Origin: Methylobacterium hispanicum
GTDB lineage: Bacteria > Pseudomonadota > Alphaproteobacteria > Rhizobiales > Beijerinckiaceae
DNA length: 64,000 nt
Assembly: GCF_022179285.1 (NCBI RefSeq)
Contig: NZ_BPQO01000001.1
Location: 124,001-188,000, forward strand
Direction: 5' to 3'
Shown: positions 1 through 8,452 of the stretch, piece by piece
Numbering within the stretch: the first letter of the stretch is position 1
Layout: the number at the start of each line of letters is the position of its first letter
Notes under the pieces: generated by a model
Databases searched by the model: none
What the model saw: the letters and a program-made list of their open reading frames with translations, nothing else
Told to the model about the DNA's origin: nothing
Made by a program: the position numbers and the translations under genes

Positions 1-23
1 CGCGCCGTGCCCCCTCTCCCATA

Positions 24-312
24 GGGCAGGGCGATCGCATATGCCGAGCGAGCCTAGCCCCGGTCAGGCGCGGGTCCCCTCTCCCATAGGGAGAGGTCTG
101 CTTTCGCAGAAAGCCGGGTGAGGGGTATGAGGCTTCAGAGTGAGGCGCTGAACTGAACGCGCGTCGACCGCGTGCTCAGGTCTGCGGCGTCATACCCCTC
201 ACCCCAACCCTCTCCCTATGGGAGAGGGGGCGCGGCGCGGTTCCAGTGGCGATCTCGGAGACGACCCCCGCCATATGCGATCGCCCTGCCCATAGGGAGA
301 GGGGACCCGCGC
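24..312. repeat. Composite palindromic intergenic repeat cluster
   Basis: Three perfect inverted pairs are packed here: a 20-bp arm at 24-43 repeated inverted at 272-291, an 18-bp arm at 68-85 inverted at 295-312, and a 15-bp arm at 116-130 inverted at 190-204. Copies of a CTCCCATAGGGAGAGG-like core occur inside. The stretch 1-530 holds no gene I can support; open frames through it are by-products of high GC. Such clusters resemble REP/MITE-like intergenic repeats of Methylobacterium; the family assignment is inference. A TTCCGGTCGATGGG core near 340-355 (minus strand) recurs near 33330-33345. Confidence 0.75.
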
Positions 313-530
313 TTCGTCCTGAGGCGATGCGTAGACCGGACCCATCGACCGGAAACGGTATGAGCGGCGGGATCTGGTCGTGGCGCGCCCGCCCAGCGAT
401 GGCCGGGGCCGGCGACCGTCGCGGTCGACAGCGCGGCGGAATCCGTGCATCGGGTCGGCCTCTTCCCCCCGGCGCCGCGTACCCGCCGACGGCCCGAGCA
501 GGCGGCGGCGCGCCAACCTGCGGAGCTTCC

Positions 531-1772
531 TTGACCGTGCCAGGCGACCCTTCCGCGCCCGCCGCCCTGCGGCCCGGGACGCCGCCGGTCCCGACGCTGG
601 CGGGCAATGCGGCGCTCGGCGTCACGCAGATCATCCTGTGGGGCGGCACCTTCTTCCTGATCGCGGTGGTCGCCGGCCCCATCGTCGCGTCCACCGGATG
701 GCCGCAGGGCATCGTCGTCGGCGCCCTCTCGCTGGCGATCTTCGTGTCCGGGCTGCCCGCGCCGCTCGTCGGGCGCCTGATCCGGCGCCACGGGGGCCGG
801 CCGGTGCTGGTGGCGGGTTCCCTGCTCGTCGCGGCGGGCCTCGCGCTGATGGCCGCCGCGACGAGCCTGCCGATCTTCCTGCTCGCCTGGGCCGTCGCCG
901 GGATCGGCATGTCCGCGAGCCTGTTCGACCCGCTCTTCGCGGCGATCGGCCAGGCCTACGGGACCGCGGCGCGCGGTGCGATGACCCAGATCGCGATCGC
1001 GTCGGGCTTCGCGGTCTCGCTCTGCTGGCCGGCCACGAGCTTTCTGGTCGAGCGGATCGGATGGCGCGGGGCCTGCCTGACCTACGCGGTGCTGGCGGCC
1101 GTCGTGGTCGCGCCGCTCTACGCCTGGGCCGTGCCCCGCGCGGCGCGGGCGGGCGTGCCCGAGGCCGCGACGGGCGCCGATCCGGCGGCCGGGCCGCCCG
1201 CGCCCGCGCGCCTGCCCGGCGAGCACCTCCTCGCCGCGACGTTCACGACGGCCGCCATGATCATGACGGCGGTCTCGGTGCAGCTCCCGCTGCTGCTGCA
1301 GGCGCTCGGCATCCTGGGGGGCACGGCGGTGGCGCTGACGACGCTGATCGGCCCGTCCCAGGTCGGCGTGCGGGTGATCGAGCTGGCCTTCGGCCGCCGC
1401 GCCCACCCGGTCTGGTCGCTCCTGATGTCGAGCGCGAGCGTCGGGCTCGGCCTGCTGCTCCTGGCGACGCTGCCCGCCGCCGCGTGGCTCGCGATGATCC
1501 TGTACGGGGCCGGCAACGGCATGCGCACCGTGGTGCGGGGCACGCTGCCCTACGCGCTCTACGGGCAGCGCGACTACGCGGCGGCGATGGGCCGCCTCGC
1601 CCGCCTGCCGCTTCTCGGGCAGGCGGTGACGCCGCTCGCCTGCGGCTACCTCGCGGAGTGGTTCGGGCCCGTGACGCTCCTGCACCTGATGCTCGCGGTC
1701 GCCCTGGTCAATCTCGGCCTGTCCCTGCTCGTCGTCCGCCACGCCCTGCGCCCCGCGGCCGGCACGGCCTGA
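531..1772 (+). CDS. MFS transporter
   Basis: A major facilitator superfamily permease of about 413 residues with twelve predicted membrane segments. The first segments carry ILWGGTFFLIAVVAGPIV and the second half reads VQLPLLLQALGILGG. A charged RRHGGRP loop sits between segments 2 and 3, where the MFS signature loop lies. The frame is open further upstream, but that part overlaps the palindromic repeats and has no transporter character. I therefore prefer TTG 531 (or GTG 537, six bases on), preceded by GGAG at 521-524. The substrate cannot be told; the closest bacterial relatives are usually unassigned MFS proteins. It ends 9 bp before the stop of the convergent histidine kinase gene. Confidence 0.85.
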   Translation: MTVPGDPSAPAALRPGTPPVPTLAGNAALGVTQIILWGGTFFLIAVVAGPIVASTGWPQGIVVGALSLAIFVSGLPAPLVGRLIRRHGGRPVLVAGSLLVAAGLALMAAATSLPIFLLAWAVAGIGMSASLFDPLFAAIGQAYGTAARGAMTQIAIASGFAVSLCWPATSFLVERIGWRGACLTYAVLAAVVVAPLYAWAVPRAARAGVPEAATGADPAAGPPAPARLPGEHLLAATFTTAAMIMTAVSVQLPLLLQALGILGGTAVALTTLIGPSQVGVRVIELAFGRRAHPVWSLLMSSASVGLGLLLLATLPAAAWLAMILYGAGNGMRTVVRGTLPYALYGQRDYAAAMGRLARLPLLGQAVTPLACGYLAEWFGPVTLLHLMLAVALVNLGLSLLVVRHALRPAAGTA

Positions 1773-1781
1773 CCGGGAGGC

Positions 1782-3161
1782 TCAGGCCGGCAGGGCGATC
1801 TCGACCGCGAGGCCGCCGAGGTCCGAGGTCCCGAGCGTGAGGGATCCGCCGTAGAAGGCGGCGAGTTCCAGGGCGATCGGCAGGCCGAAGCCGTGGCCGG
1901 GCTGGCTCTCGTCGAGGCGGGCCCCGCGCCGCAGGATCGTCTCCCGCGCGGGCGGCGGCAGGCCCGGCCCGTCGTCCGCGATGCTCACGAGGACCGCCGT
2001 ATCCGTGCGCCGCGCCGCGACGCGGACGCGGCCCCGGCACCACTGGCAGGCGTTGTCGACGAGGTTGCCCAGCATCTCGTCGAGGTCCTGCGGGTCGCAG
2101 GCCACGCCGAGGCCGTCCGGGACATCGATCGCGAACGCGATGGCCTTGTCCGCATGGATGCGCAGGAGGGCCAGCCGGAGGTCGGCGAGGTGCGCGGCGA
2201 GGTCGGCCCGCGCCCGCACGGGGCCGCCGGCGGCGGCTGCCCGGGCGCGGCGGAGATGGTGGCGGATGCGCTGGTCCATGCCCGCGACGAGCCGCGCGAG
2301 CCCGCGGTCGCGCTCGGAGCCGGCCTCGGCCAGCGCCAGCGAGAGGGTGGCGAGCGGCGTCTTGAGACCGTGGGCGAGGTTGGCGACGTGGGCCCGCGCG
2401 TGGTCCAGATGCGCCGCGTTCCGGTCGAGCAGGGCGTTCACCTCGGCCACCAGGGGGCGCACCTCGGCGGGCTGCCGGTCCGGGAGCCGGTCCAGGGTCC
2501 CGGCGCGGATGCCGGCGATCTGGTCGCGCAGGCCGCGCAGCGGGCGCAGGCCGAGCCGGACCTGGACGAGCACGCCCGCGAACAGGAACAGGCCGATCAC
2601 GCCGAGGCAGAGGGCCAGCGTGCGCAGGGCTTCCAGCACGGGCCCGCGCAGGGCCGCGGCCGGCGCGGAGGCGACGAGGACGGTCGGCGGATCCTCGCCC
2701 GTGCCGGGAACGGTCAGCACGCGCAGGATCAGGCTCTCGCCCCAGGGGCCGAGGCCGTCGGCGGGCACGAAGGCCTCCGCCCTCGCGCGCCGGGCCGGCA
2801 GGTCCGGGACGGGGAGGACCTGTCCCGCGAGCGAGGCCGAGCCGAGCCGGTCGCCGCCGCGGCTGACCTGCCAGTACCAGCCGGAGCGGGGCCGGTCGAA
2901 GGGCGGCCCGTCGCGCTCGCGACCGAGCGAGAGGCCACCGCCGGGCGCCGGGCGCAGGTCCGAGACCAGGGCGAGGATGCGGTCGTCGAGGCGGCCGTCG
3001 ACCTGGCCGCGCACGAAGCGGTGCAGAATGAAGCCGACCGAGAGGGTGGCGGCCAGGAGCGCGATGCCCAGGACCGCGCCCGCCGCCAGCAGCAGGCGCC
3101 GCTGGAGCGAGCCCGGCGGGCCGAGCAGGCCGCCCCGCGCCGCTGCCCCGGACTCGCTCAC
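1782..3161 (-). CDS. PhoQ-like sensor histidine kinase
   Basis: A membrane histidine kinase of about 459 residues. It has a first membrane helix near residues 20-45, a periplasmic sensor, a second helix near 165-190 (LCLGVIGLFLFAGVLVQV), a HAMP-like linker, a HisKA box HVANLAHGLKTPLATL with the phospho-accepting His, and an HATPase domain with LGNLVDNACQW (N box), DDGPGLPP (G1) and GHGFGLPIALE (G2). Start GTG 3161 overlaps the upstream regulator stop as GTGA, so the pair is translationally coupled. Its likely partner is the adjacent OmpR-type regulator. PhoQ, FeuQ and related alphaproteobacterial kinases share this layout; the stimulus is not evident from the sequence. Confidence 0.9.
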   Translation of the reverse strand: MSESGAAARGGLLGPPGSLQRRLLLAAGAVLGIALLAATLSVGFILHRFVRGQVDGRLDDRILALVSDLRPAPGGGLSLGRERDGPPFDRPRSGWYWQVSRGGDRLGSASLAGQVLPVPDLPARRARAEAFVPADGLGPWGESLILRVLTVPGTGEDPPTVLVASAPAAALRGPVLEALRTLALCLGVIGLFLFAGVLVQVRLGLRPLRGLRDQIAGIRAGTLDRLPDRQPAEVRPLVAEVNALLDRNAAHLDHARAHVANLAHGLKTPLATLSLALAEAGSERDRGLARLVAGMDQRIRHHLRRARAAAAGGPVRARADLAAHLADLRLALLRIHADKAIAFAIDVPDGLGVACDPQDLDEMLGNLVDNACQWCRGRVRVAARRTDTAVLVSIADDGPGLPPPARETILRRGARLDESQPGHGFGLPIALELAAFYGGSLTLGTSDLGGLAVEIALPA

Positions 3162-3826
3162 GCGGCGGATCCGGACATCAGGCGGTAGCCGAGGCCGCGG
3201 ACGGTCTCGATGGTGGCGGGCGCGATCTTCCGGCGCAGGCGCGTGATGATCACCTCCACCGAGTTCGAATCCACCTCGGCGTCGCCGTCGTAGACCCGCT
3301 CGATCAGCTCGGTGCGCGGCACCACCGCCTCCTTGCGCAGGATCAGGCAGCCCAGCACCCGCCATTCGAGGCCCGTCAGCCGCAGCGGCAGCCCGTGATG
3401 CTCGAAGCTGCCGAGCCCCGGGTCGTAGACGAGCGGCCCGCAGGCGATCCGGGGCGCGCCGTGGGCCTGGGCGCGGCGCACCAGGGCGCGCAGGCGCATG
3501 ACCAGCTCCTCAACCCGGAAGGGCTTGACGAGGTAGTCGTCGGCGCCGGCTTTGAAGCCCGTGACCTTGTCGCTCCAGCCGTCCCGGGCGGTCAGGACGA
3601 GCACCGGCATCGTGCGCCCGGCCGCGCGCCAGTCCTGCAGCACCGAGACCCCGTCGCGGCCCGGCAGGCCGAGGTCGAGCACGACCGCGTCGTAGGTCTC
3701 GGTCTCGCCCAGATGCCCGGCATCGATGCCGTCGCGCGCCCGGTCGAGGGCGAAGCCCTCCGCGCGCAGCGCCCTCGCCAGTTCCCCGGCCAGCGCGTCG
3801 TCGTCCTCGGCCAGCAGGATCTTCAT
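3158..3826 (-). CDS. PhoP-like OmpR-family response regulator
   Basis: A 222-residue two-domain regulator. The receiver domain (1-115) has the acidic pair EDDD near residue 7, phospho-Asp in AVVLDLGLPG near 51, the conserved Thr in LVLTARDG and Lys in YLVKPF. The C-terminal winged helix (about 125-218) has the typical end VRGLGYRL. It is first in a two-gene operon with the histidine kinase. Two 11-bp-spaced GTTCA-type half-site pairs lie between it and the divergent membrane protein gene, suggesting autoregulation. The PhoP/FeuP subgroup is inferred from the overall sequence and the operator form. Confidence 0.93.
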   Translation of the reverse strand: MKILLAEDDDALAGELARALRAEGFALDRARDGIDAGHLGETETYDAVVLDLGLPGRDGVSVLQDWRAAGRTMPVLVLTARDGWSDKVTGFKAGADDYLVKPFRVEELVMRLRALVRRAQAHGAPRIACGPLVYDPGLGSFEHHGLPLRLTGLEWRVLGCLILRKEAVVPRTELIERVYDGDAEVDSNSVEVIITRLRRKIAPATIETVRGLGYRLMSGSAA

Positions 3827-3870
3827 CGCGGTCCGGTCTTCCGAAAGGCGCCGCCCCTAGCGGCCGCCGT

Positions 3871-3909
3871 TTAACCGAACCTGAACGGCGCGGTTCAGGA
3901 TAGGTTTCG
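3871..3909. promoter_or_regulatory. Back-to-back PhoP-box-like operator
   Basis: On the minus strand GTTCA (3886-3882) is followed by GTTAA (3875-3871). On the plus strand GTTCA (3893-3897) is followed by GTTTC (3904-3908). In both pairs the half-sites start 11 bp apart, as in PhoP boxes of the GTTTA-N6-GTTTA kind. Together they also form the perfect inverted repeat CCTGAAC-N6-GTTCAGG at 3880-3899. One box points to the regulator-kinase operon 45 bp away, the other to the membrane protein 63 bp away. Binding is inferred from pattern only. Confidence 0.55.
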
Positions 3910-3971
3910 GGCCCCGTCCTAGAAGTCCGCCGACCCGAGAGGGACACCGGACACGAGGACATCCGATCACC

Positions 3972-4637
3972 ATGAGCCAGAACACGATCATCGCCGCCGC
4001 GCCGGAGCAGCCCCGCAAGCCGGAGCGTCCACGGGGCGGGCGCAACCGCCGCGGCCTCGTCGTCGGCGCCATCGCCGCGCCGCTGGCGCTCGGCGCCGCG
4101 GGCCTGTCCCTGGCCCAGTCCGGGCAGACGGTCGCGCCGACGCCGGTCGCCCCGACCGCCATCTCCGCCCTCGCGCCCTCGGGCGCGATCGCCGCCCGGG
4201 GCGAGGTCGCCGAGATCTTCGGCAACAAGTTCGTCCTGCAGGACGGGACCGGCCGGGCCCTGGTCGAGACCGGCCGCGCGGGCGAGGCGGCCCCCCTGGT
4301 CGCCAAGGGCGAGACGGTGACCGTCCAGGGCCGCTTCGAGAAGGGCTTCCTGCACGCCCGGGTGATCACGCGGGCCGACGGCAAGGCGGTCGAGCTCGGC
4401 CGGCCCGGCGGTCCTCCCGGCCCCGGCCTCGACTGGGCGCGGGACAAGGTCGGCCTCGGCCCGAAGCCGGACCTGCCCGCGCTCACCGCCGCGGTCGAGC
4501 GAGCGGGCTACGGCGACGTCCGGGTGACGGGGCGCGGGCCGCGCCATCTCGAGGTCGCCGCCAAGGCGGCGGACGGCACGGAGCGCCTGCTCCACGTCGA
4601 TTTCGACGGGCGCATCCGCGAGCGGCCGCTGCTCTGA
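3972..4637 (+). CDS. Membrane-anchored protein of unknown function, likely regulon member
   Basis: A 221-residue protein with a basic N-terminus (RPRGGRNRR), one membrane or signal segment at about 28-48, then an OB-fold-like stretch (AARGEVAEIFGNKFVLQDGT, about 78-140, compatible with a bacterial OB-fold/YgiW-type domain). The C-terminus resembles a PepSY-like half repeat (LTAAVERAGYGDVRVTGRG, about 170-215). It is probably exported or held at the periplasmic face. It is divergent from the PhoP/PhoQ-like pair and shares its operator region, a common arrangement for a target or auxiliary protein of such systems. Domain calls rest on pattern only. Confidence 0.75.
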   Translation: MSQNTIIAAAPEQPRKPERPRGGRNRRGLVVGAIAAPLALGAAGLSLAQSGQTVAPTPVAPTAISALAPSGAIAARGEVAEIFGNKFVLQDGTGRALVETGRAGEAAPLVAKGETVTVQGRFEKGFLHARVITRADGKAVELGRPGGPPGPGLDWARDKVGLGPKPDLPALTAAVERAGYGDVRVTGRGPRHLEVAAKAADGTERLLHVDFDGRIRERPLL

Positions 4638-4871
4638 CCCGGATCCGCGACGCGGCCGGCGGACCGGGGCGACCGGCCCGCCGGGGATCCTCGGCCCCCG
4701 TACAGTGCTGGCGTCGGCGGTGGCCGTACACCGCCGGCGCTCTAGAGACCATCGCGGCCTTGTGATGGACTATTCCGGAACGTGGCCGCCACGAAGAACT
4801 TGAGCGCCCGCCGACTATAGAGCTGCCGTGTCTGGGCGGAACGGGTCGAACACGAGAGGGGGACCTTCTCC

Positions 4872-5021
4872 ATGCTGGACCGACGCCCGCGCGGCGGCTC
4901 CCCGGAGCGCGCCGTGGTCCGATCCATGGCCCGTCTCATGTCCCGATCCATGGCCCGATCCATCGTCCAAGCCACCCTGTACCGTGCGGTTCGGCACGCG
5001 CGCGGCGTCGCGCGGCCATGA
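4872..5021 (+). CDS. Short Arg-rich peptide, translationally coupled
   Basis: A 49-codon frame, ATG 4872, with a purine-rich AGAGGGGG at about 4854-4861. Its TGA overlaps the ATG of the metallophosphoesterase gene (ATGA at 5018-5021). The peptide is strongly cationic and holds a four-residue repeat (RSMA-RLMS-RSMA-RSIV) encoded by four tandem imperfect 12-mers at 4921-4968. It could be a leader peptide that couples translation, or a chance frame over a tandem repeat. No family recognised. The rest of 4638-4871 shows no gene. Confidence 0.35.
   Translation: MLDRRPRGGSPERAVVRSMARLMSRSMARSIVQATLYRAVRHARGVARP
4921..4968. repeat. Four imperfect tandem 12-mers
   Basis: GATCCATGGCCC, GTCTCATGTCCC, GATCCATGGCCC and GATCCATCGTCC follow each other without gaps. 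Two more 12-mer tandem arrays occur in the window, at 24676-24711 and 25746-25769. Confidence 0.7.
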
Positions 5022-6133
5022 GCGCGCATGACGGCATCCTCGTCTTCGCCCATGTCGGCGACCTGCACCTGACCGTGCCGGACGCCGCGAACGCGCGCGA
5101 CTACCGCGCCATCCTCGACCAGATCGGCGCGGCCGAGGGGCTCGATTTCGTCTTCCTGCCCGGCGACAACGCCGACGACGGCCGGCCGGACCAGTACGCG
5201 CTCGTGCGCGCGGGCCTCGACGGGCTGCGCCGGCCCGTCCACGTCATCACCGGCGACCACGACATGGAGGGCGGCGGGCTCGATGCCTTCTACGCCGGCC
5301 TCGGCGTGCCGCGCCTGCCCTACGCCGTCACGGTCTCGGGCTCGCGCTGCCTGTTCCTCGACATGTGCGGCCCGGGCTCGGGCGGGCCGGACTTCCGGCT
5401 CGGCTCGGACCAGATCGCCTGGCTCGAGCGCGAGCTGGCAGCGGCCGAGGCGGCGGGGCGGCCCTGCGCGCTGTTCATGCACAGCTACCCGGCCGACCTG
5501 ACGGCCGACGACGAGAGGTCCCGCGTCGCCGACCTGATCCATCGCGGGCCGGTCCGCCTCGTCGAGATGGGCCATACCCACTACAACGAACTCGCCAACG
5601 ACGGCCGCACGGTCTACGCGGCCTGCCGCTCCACCGGCCAGATCGAGGAGGGCCCGGTCGGCTACGCGGTCGCCGCCCTCGACCGCGGCGCGGTCGCGTG
5701 GCGCTTCAAGGAGCTCGGCCGATCCTGGCCCTTCGTGCTGATCACCGCGCCCGCCGACCGGCGGCTCGCCCACGCCGACGATCCGGCCCGCGCGGGCGAC
5801 GCGGAGATCCGCGCCGTCGTGCTCGGGGCGGCCGGGATCGCCCGATGCGAATGCAGCCTCGACGGCGGCCCCTGGCAGCCGATGGCGCGCGGCGCGGGCG
5901 AGCGGCTCTACCGCGTTCGCCTCGACGGGGCGGCCGGCGCCCGGCGCATCGCGGTGCGGGCGTGGGACGCGGAGGGCGGCCGCGACGAGGACGCGGTCGA
6001 GCCGGCCCGCGCGGGCGCCTCGCCCCCGGTCTCGAAGGGCGTCGGCAGCGACGCGGACGCCCTCGGATCCTGGCCGGAGAAGGGCCTGCTCGGAACCCAG
6101 CTCGGCCCGAACCGGAACGGGCGACACTGGTGA
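5018..6133 (+). CDS. Metallophosphoesterase (calcineurin-like)
   Basis: A 371-residue protein with the full metallophosphoesterase motif set: GDLH (near residue 14), GDN (near 48), GDHD in place of the usual GNHD (near 77), FMHSYP (near 152) and GHTH (near 187), enough for a dinuclear metal centre. After about residue 240 comes an Ig-like/beta-sandwich stretch (CSLDGGPWQPM) as in secreted or purple-acid-type phosphoesterases, but no signal peptide is visible. It overlaps the short upstream frame and precedes two transporter genes (66 and 34 bp gaps), so a three-gene operon is likely. The substrate is unknown. Confidence 0.88.
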   Translation: MSAHDGILVFAHVGDLHLTVPDAANARDYRAILDQIGAAEGLDFVFLPGDNADDGRPDQYALVRAGLDGLRRPVHVITGDHDMEGGGLDAFYAGLGVPRLPYAVTVSGSRCLFLDMCGPGSGGPDFRLGSDQIAWLERELAAAEAAGRPCALFMHSYPADLTADDERSRVADLIHRGPVRLVEMGHTHYNELANDGRTVYAACRSTGQIEEGPVGYAVAALDRGAVAWRFKELGRSWPFVLITAPADRRLAHADDPARAGDAEIRAVVLGAAGIARCECSLDGGPWQPMARGAGERLYRVRLDGAAGARRIAVRAWDAEGGRDEDAVEPARAGASPPVSKGVGSDADALGSWPEKGLLGTQLGPNRNGRHW

Positions 6134-6199
6134 GCCCCCACCCGCTCCCGGCCGCCTGACACCCACCGAACCATACCCTGAGAAGGAAGCCCGACGCCG

Positions 6200-7468
6200 A
6201 TGGGCGCGCTCACCCTGACCCCGAACGTCGCGACCTGGAGCATCGCCGCGCTGGCGACCCTCGGGGTGATCCTGCGCCCCTTCGCCTGGCCGGAGGCGAT
6301 CTGGGCCTCCCTGGGCGCCGTGCTCCTCGTCGTGCTCGGCCTGATGCCGTGGTCCGTCGCCCTGGAGGGCGTGGCCAAGGGAACCGACGTCTACCTGTTC
6401 CTCGTCGGCATGATGCTGCTCTCGGAGGTCGCCCGGAAGGAGGGGCTGTTCGACTGGCTCGCGGCCCACGCGGTGCGGGCCGCGCGGGGCTCGGCGACGC
6501 GGCTGTTCACGCTCGTCTATCTCGTCGGCACGGTGGTGACGGTGTTCCTCTCCAACGACGCCTGCGCGGTGGTGCTGACGCCGGCCGTGTTCGCCGCCAC
6601 CAAGGCCGCCGGGGTGAAGCAGCCGCTGCCCTACCTCTTCGTCTGCGCCTTCATCGCCAACGCGGCGAGCTTCGTGCTGCCGATCTCGAACCCGGCCAAC
6701 CTCGTCGTCTTCGCCGAGCACATGCCGCCGCTGGGACGCTGGCTCGCCACCTTCACCCTGCCCTCCCTCCTCGCCATCGTGGCGACCTACGTCGTCCTGC
6801 GCCTGACCCAGAACGGCGCGCTCAGGGCCGAGACGGTCGCGACCGACGTCGAGACCCCGGCGCTCGGACGCGGCGGCACGATCGCGGCCGTGGGCATCCT
6901 CGCCACCGGCGCGGCCCTGATCGGCGCCTCGGCCGCCGGGATCGAGCTCGGCCTGCCGACCTTCGTCGCCGGCCTCGTCACCACGCTCGTCGTCGTCGCG
7001 GTCAACCGCGGCGGCCTCGTGGAGGTCGCCCGGGACGTCTCGTGGAGCGTGCTGCCGCTGGTGGCCGGGCTGTTCGTCCTGGTCGAGGCCCTGGAGAAGA
7101 CCGGCGTGCTGGGGATGCTCGCCGCAATGCTGAGGCGCGCCGCCGAGGCCGATCCCGCCGCGACCGCCTGGGCGGGGGGCGCCCTCGTCGCCTTCGGCTC
7201 GAACCTCGTCAACAACCTGCCGGCGGGCCTCCTGGCGGGCGCGGCGGTGCAGGCCGCCCACGCCCCCGAGACGGTCGCGGGCGCCATCCTGATCGGCGTC
7301 GATCTGGGCCCCAACCTCTCGGTGACGGGCTCGCTCGCCACGATCCTCTGGCTCACGGCAATCCGGCGCGAGGGCGAGGACGTCTCGGCCTGGAGCTTCC
7401 TCAAGCTCGGGCTTCTGGTGATGCCGCCGGCCCTCGCCCTGGCGCTCGGCGCCCTGATCCTCGCCTGA
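6200..7468 (+). CDS. ArsB/NhaD-type anion permease
   Basis: A 422-residue inner-membrane permease with about eleven membrane segments and the hallmark motifs of the ArsB/CitM superfamily: SNDACAVVLTP (about 115), SNPANLVVF (about 165), NLVNNLPAGLLAG (about 335) and DLGPNLSVTGSLATILW (about 370). The family moves arsenite, citrate or other anions. No arsR or arsC lies nearby, so arsenic export is possible but not shown; the phosphoesterase upstream might instead suggest an anion released by it. An AGAAGGAAG ribosome-binding sequence precedes the ATG. Confidence 0.88.
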   Translation: MGALTLTPNVATWSIAALATLGVILRPFAWPEAIWASLGAVLLVVLGLMPWSVALEGVAKGTDVYLFLVGMMLLSEVARKEGLFDWLAAHAVRAARGSATRLFTLVYLVGTVVTVFLSNDACAVVLTPAVFAATKAAGVKQPLPYLFVCAFIANAASFVLPISNPANLVVFAEHMPPLGRWLATFTLPSLLAIVATYVVLRLTQNGALRAETVATDVETPALGRGGTIAAVGILATGAALIGASAAGIELGLPTFVAGLVTTLVVVAVNRGGLVEVARDVSWSVLPLVAGLFVLVEALEKTGVLGMLAAMLRRAAEADPAATAWAGGALVAFGSNLVNNLPAGLLAGAAVQAAHAPETVAGAILIGVDLGPNLSVTGSLATILWLTAIRREGEDVSAWSFLKLGLLVMPPALALALGALILA

Positions 7469-7502
7469 TCCCAGCCACCGCCGATCCGGAGACCTGCCCC
7501 CC

Positions 7503-8441
7503 GTGACCGCCGCCCTGCTCTACCCCTTCATCATCGTGGCCGGCGCGCTCCAGGCGCTCGGCAATTCCATGAACGCGCAGCTGCGCGGGCACTTGGTCAA
7601 CCCGTTCCTGGCGGCCTCCGTCTCGTTCCTGCCGATCGTCTTCGTCTTCGCGACGCTGTTCCTGGTGATGCCGACGCCGCTGCCGGGCCTGGACAGCCTC
7701 GCGGCCATGCCCTGGTACGCGCCGCTGGGCGGGGTGGCGGGCGCGGTCGCGGTGTTCGGCGGCCTCGCCTTCGTCGACAAGGTCGGCGCGGGCCCCTTCA
7801 ACGGCCTGACGCTCACGGCCAACATCCTGACCTCGCTGGCGCTGGACTCGTTCGGCCTGTTCGGGCTGCCCGCGGCCGGGTTCAAGCCGCTGCCCTGGCT
7901 CGGCGGCCTGCTCATGGCGGTCGGCGTGACCTTCATCGCCCGGGTCACGCCCGACAAGGGCACGGATTCGGGAGGGACGGACGCGGGTCACGGCCTCAAC
8001 CCGCGGCTGCTCTACCCCTTCATCGTCGTGGCGGGCGCGCTCCAGGCGATCGGCGTGGTCTGGAACGCCCAGCTGCGCGGCGCCCTGGTCAACCCCTGGC
8101 TCGCGGCCCTGGTCTCGTTCCTGCCGGTGGTGTTCGTGTTCGTGCTGGTCTTCCTGCTGCGCCCGAGGCCGCTGCCGCAGCGGACCGACATCGAGGGGGT
8201 GCGCTGGTGGATGCCGCTGGCCGGCCTCACCGGCGCGGTCGCGGTGTTCGCGGGCCTGCTCTTCGTGGACAAGGTCGGGGCGGGCGCCTTCAACGGCCTG
8301 CTGATCACCGCCAACCTCCTGACCTCGGTGGCGCTCGACCATTTCGGCTGGCTCGGCATGAAGCAGGTGCGGGCCGGCGCGGCGCGCCTCGGCGGGGCCG
8401 CCCTGATGGTGGCCGGGATCGTCCTGATCTCGCTGTTCTGA
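7503..8441 (+). CDS. DMT transporter, tandem YdcZ (DUF606) fusion
   Basis: A 312-residue membrane protein built of two near-identical halves. Each starts LLYPFI(I/V)VAGALQA and repeats AQLRG, NP(F/W)LAA, VSFLP(I/V)VFVF and FVDKVGAG(P/A)FNGL. YdcZ-family proteins are usually about 150 residues and act as pairs, so this is a single-chain duplication. About five helices per half are expected, in the inner membrane. Start GTG 7503 is preceded by a weak GGAG at 7488-7491. It follows the ArsB-type gene by 34 bp, in the same orientation. Substrate unknown. Confidence 0.85.
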   Translation: MTAALLYPFIIVAGALQALGNSMNAQLRGHLVNPFLAASVSFLPIVFVFATLFLVMPTPLPGLDSLAAMPWYAPLGGVAGAVAVFGGLAFVDKVGAGPFNGLTLTANILTSLALDSFGLFGLPAAGFKPLPWLGGLLMAVGVTFIARVTPDKGTDSGGTDAGHGLNPRLLYPFIVVAGALQAIGVVWNAQLRGALVNPWLAALVSFLPVVFVFVLVFLLRPRPLPQRTDIEGVRWWMPLAGLTGAVAVFAGLLFVDKVGAGAFNGLLITANLLTSVALDHFGWLGMKQVRAGAARLGGAALMVAGIVLISLF

Positions 8442-8452
8442 CGGCGCAGGCC

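Noticed and set aside
176..1742. Long minus-strand frames opposite the MFS gene
   Set aside because: Arg/Gln-rich shadow translation of a GC-rich gene; no domain sequence.
4742..7261. 839-codon minus-strand frame
   Set aside because: Antisense to the phosphoesterase and ArsB-type genes, which have clear motifs; its composition is that of a shadow.
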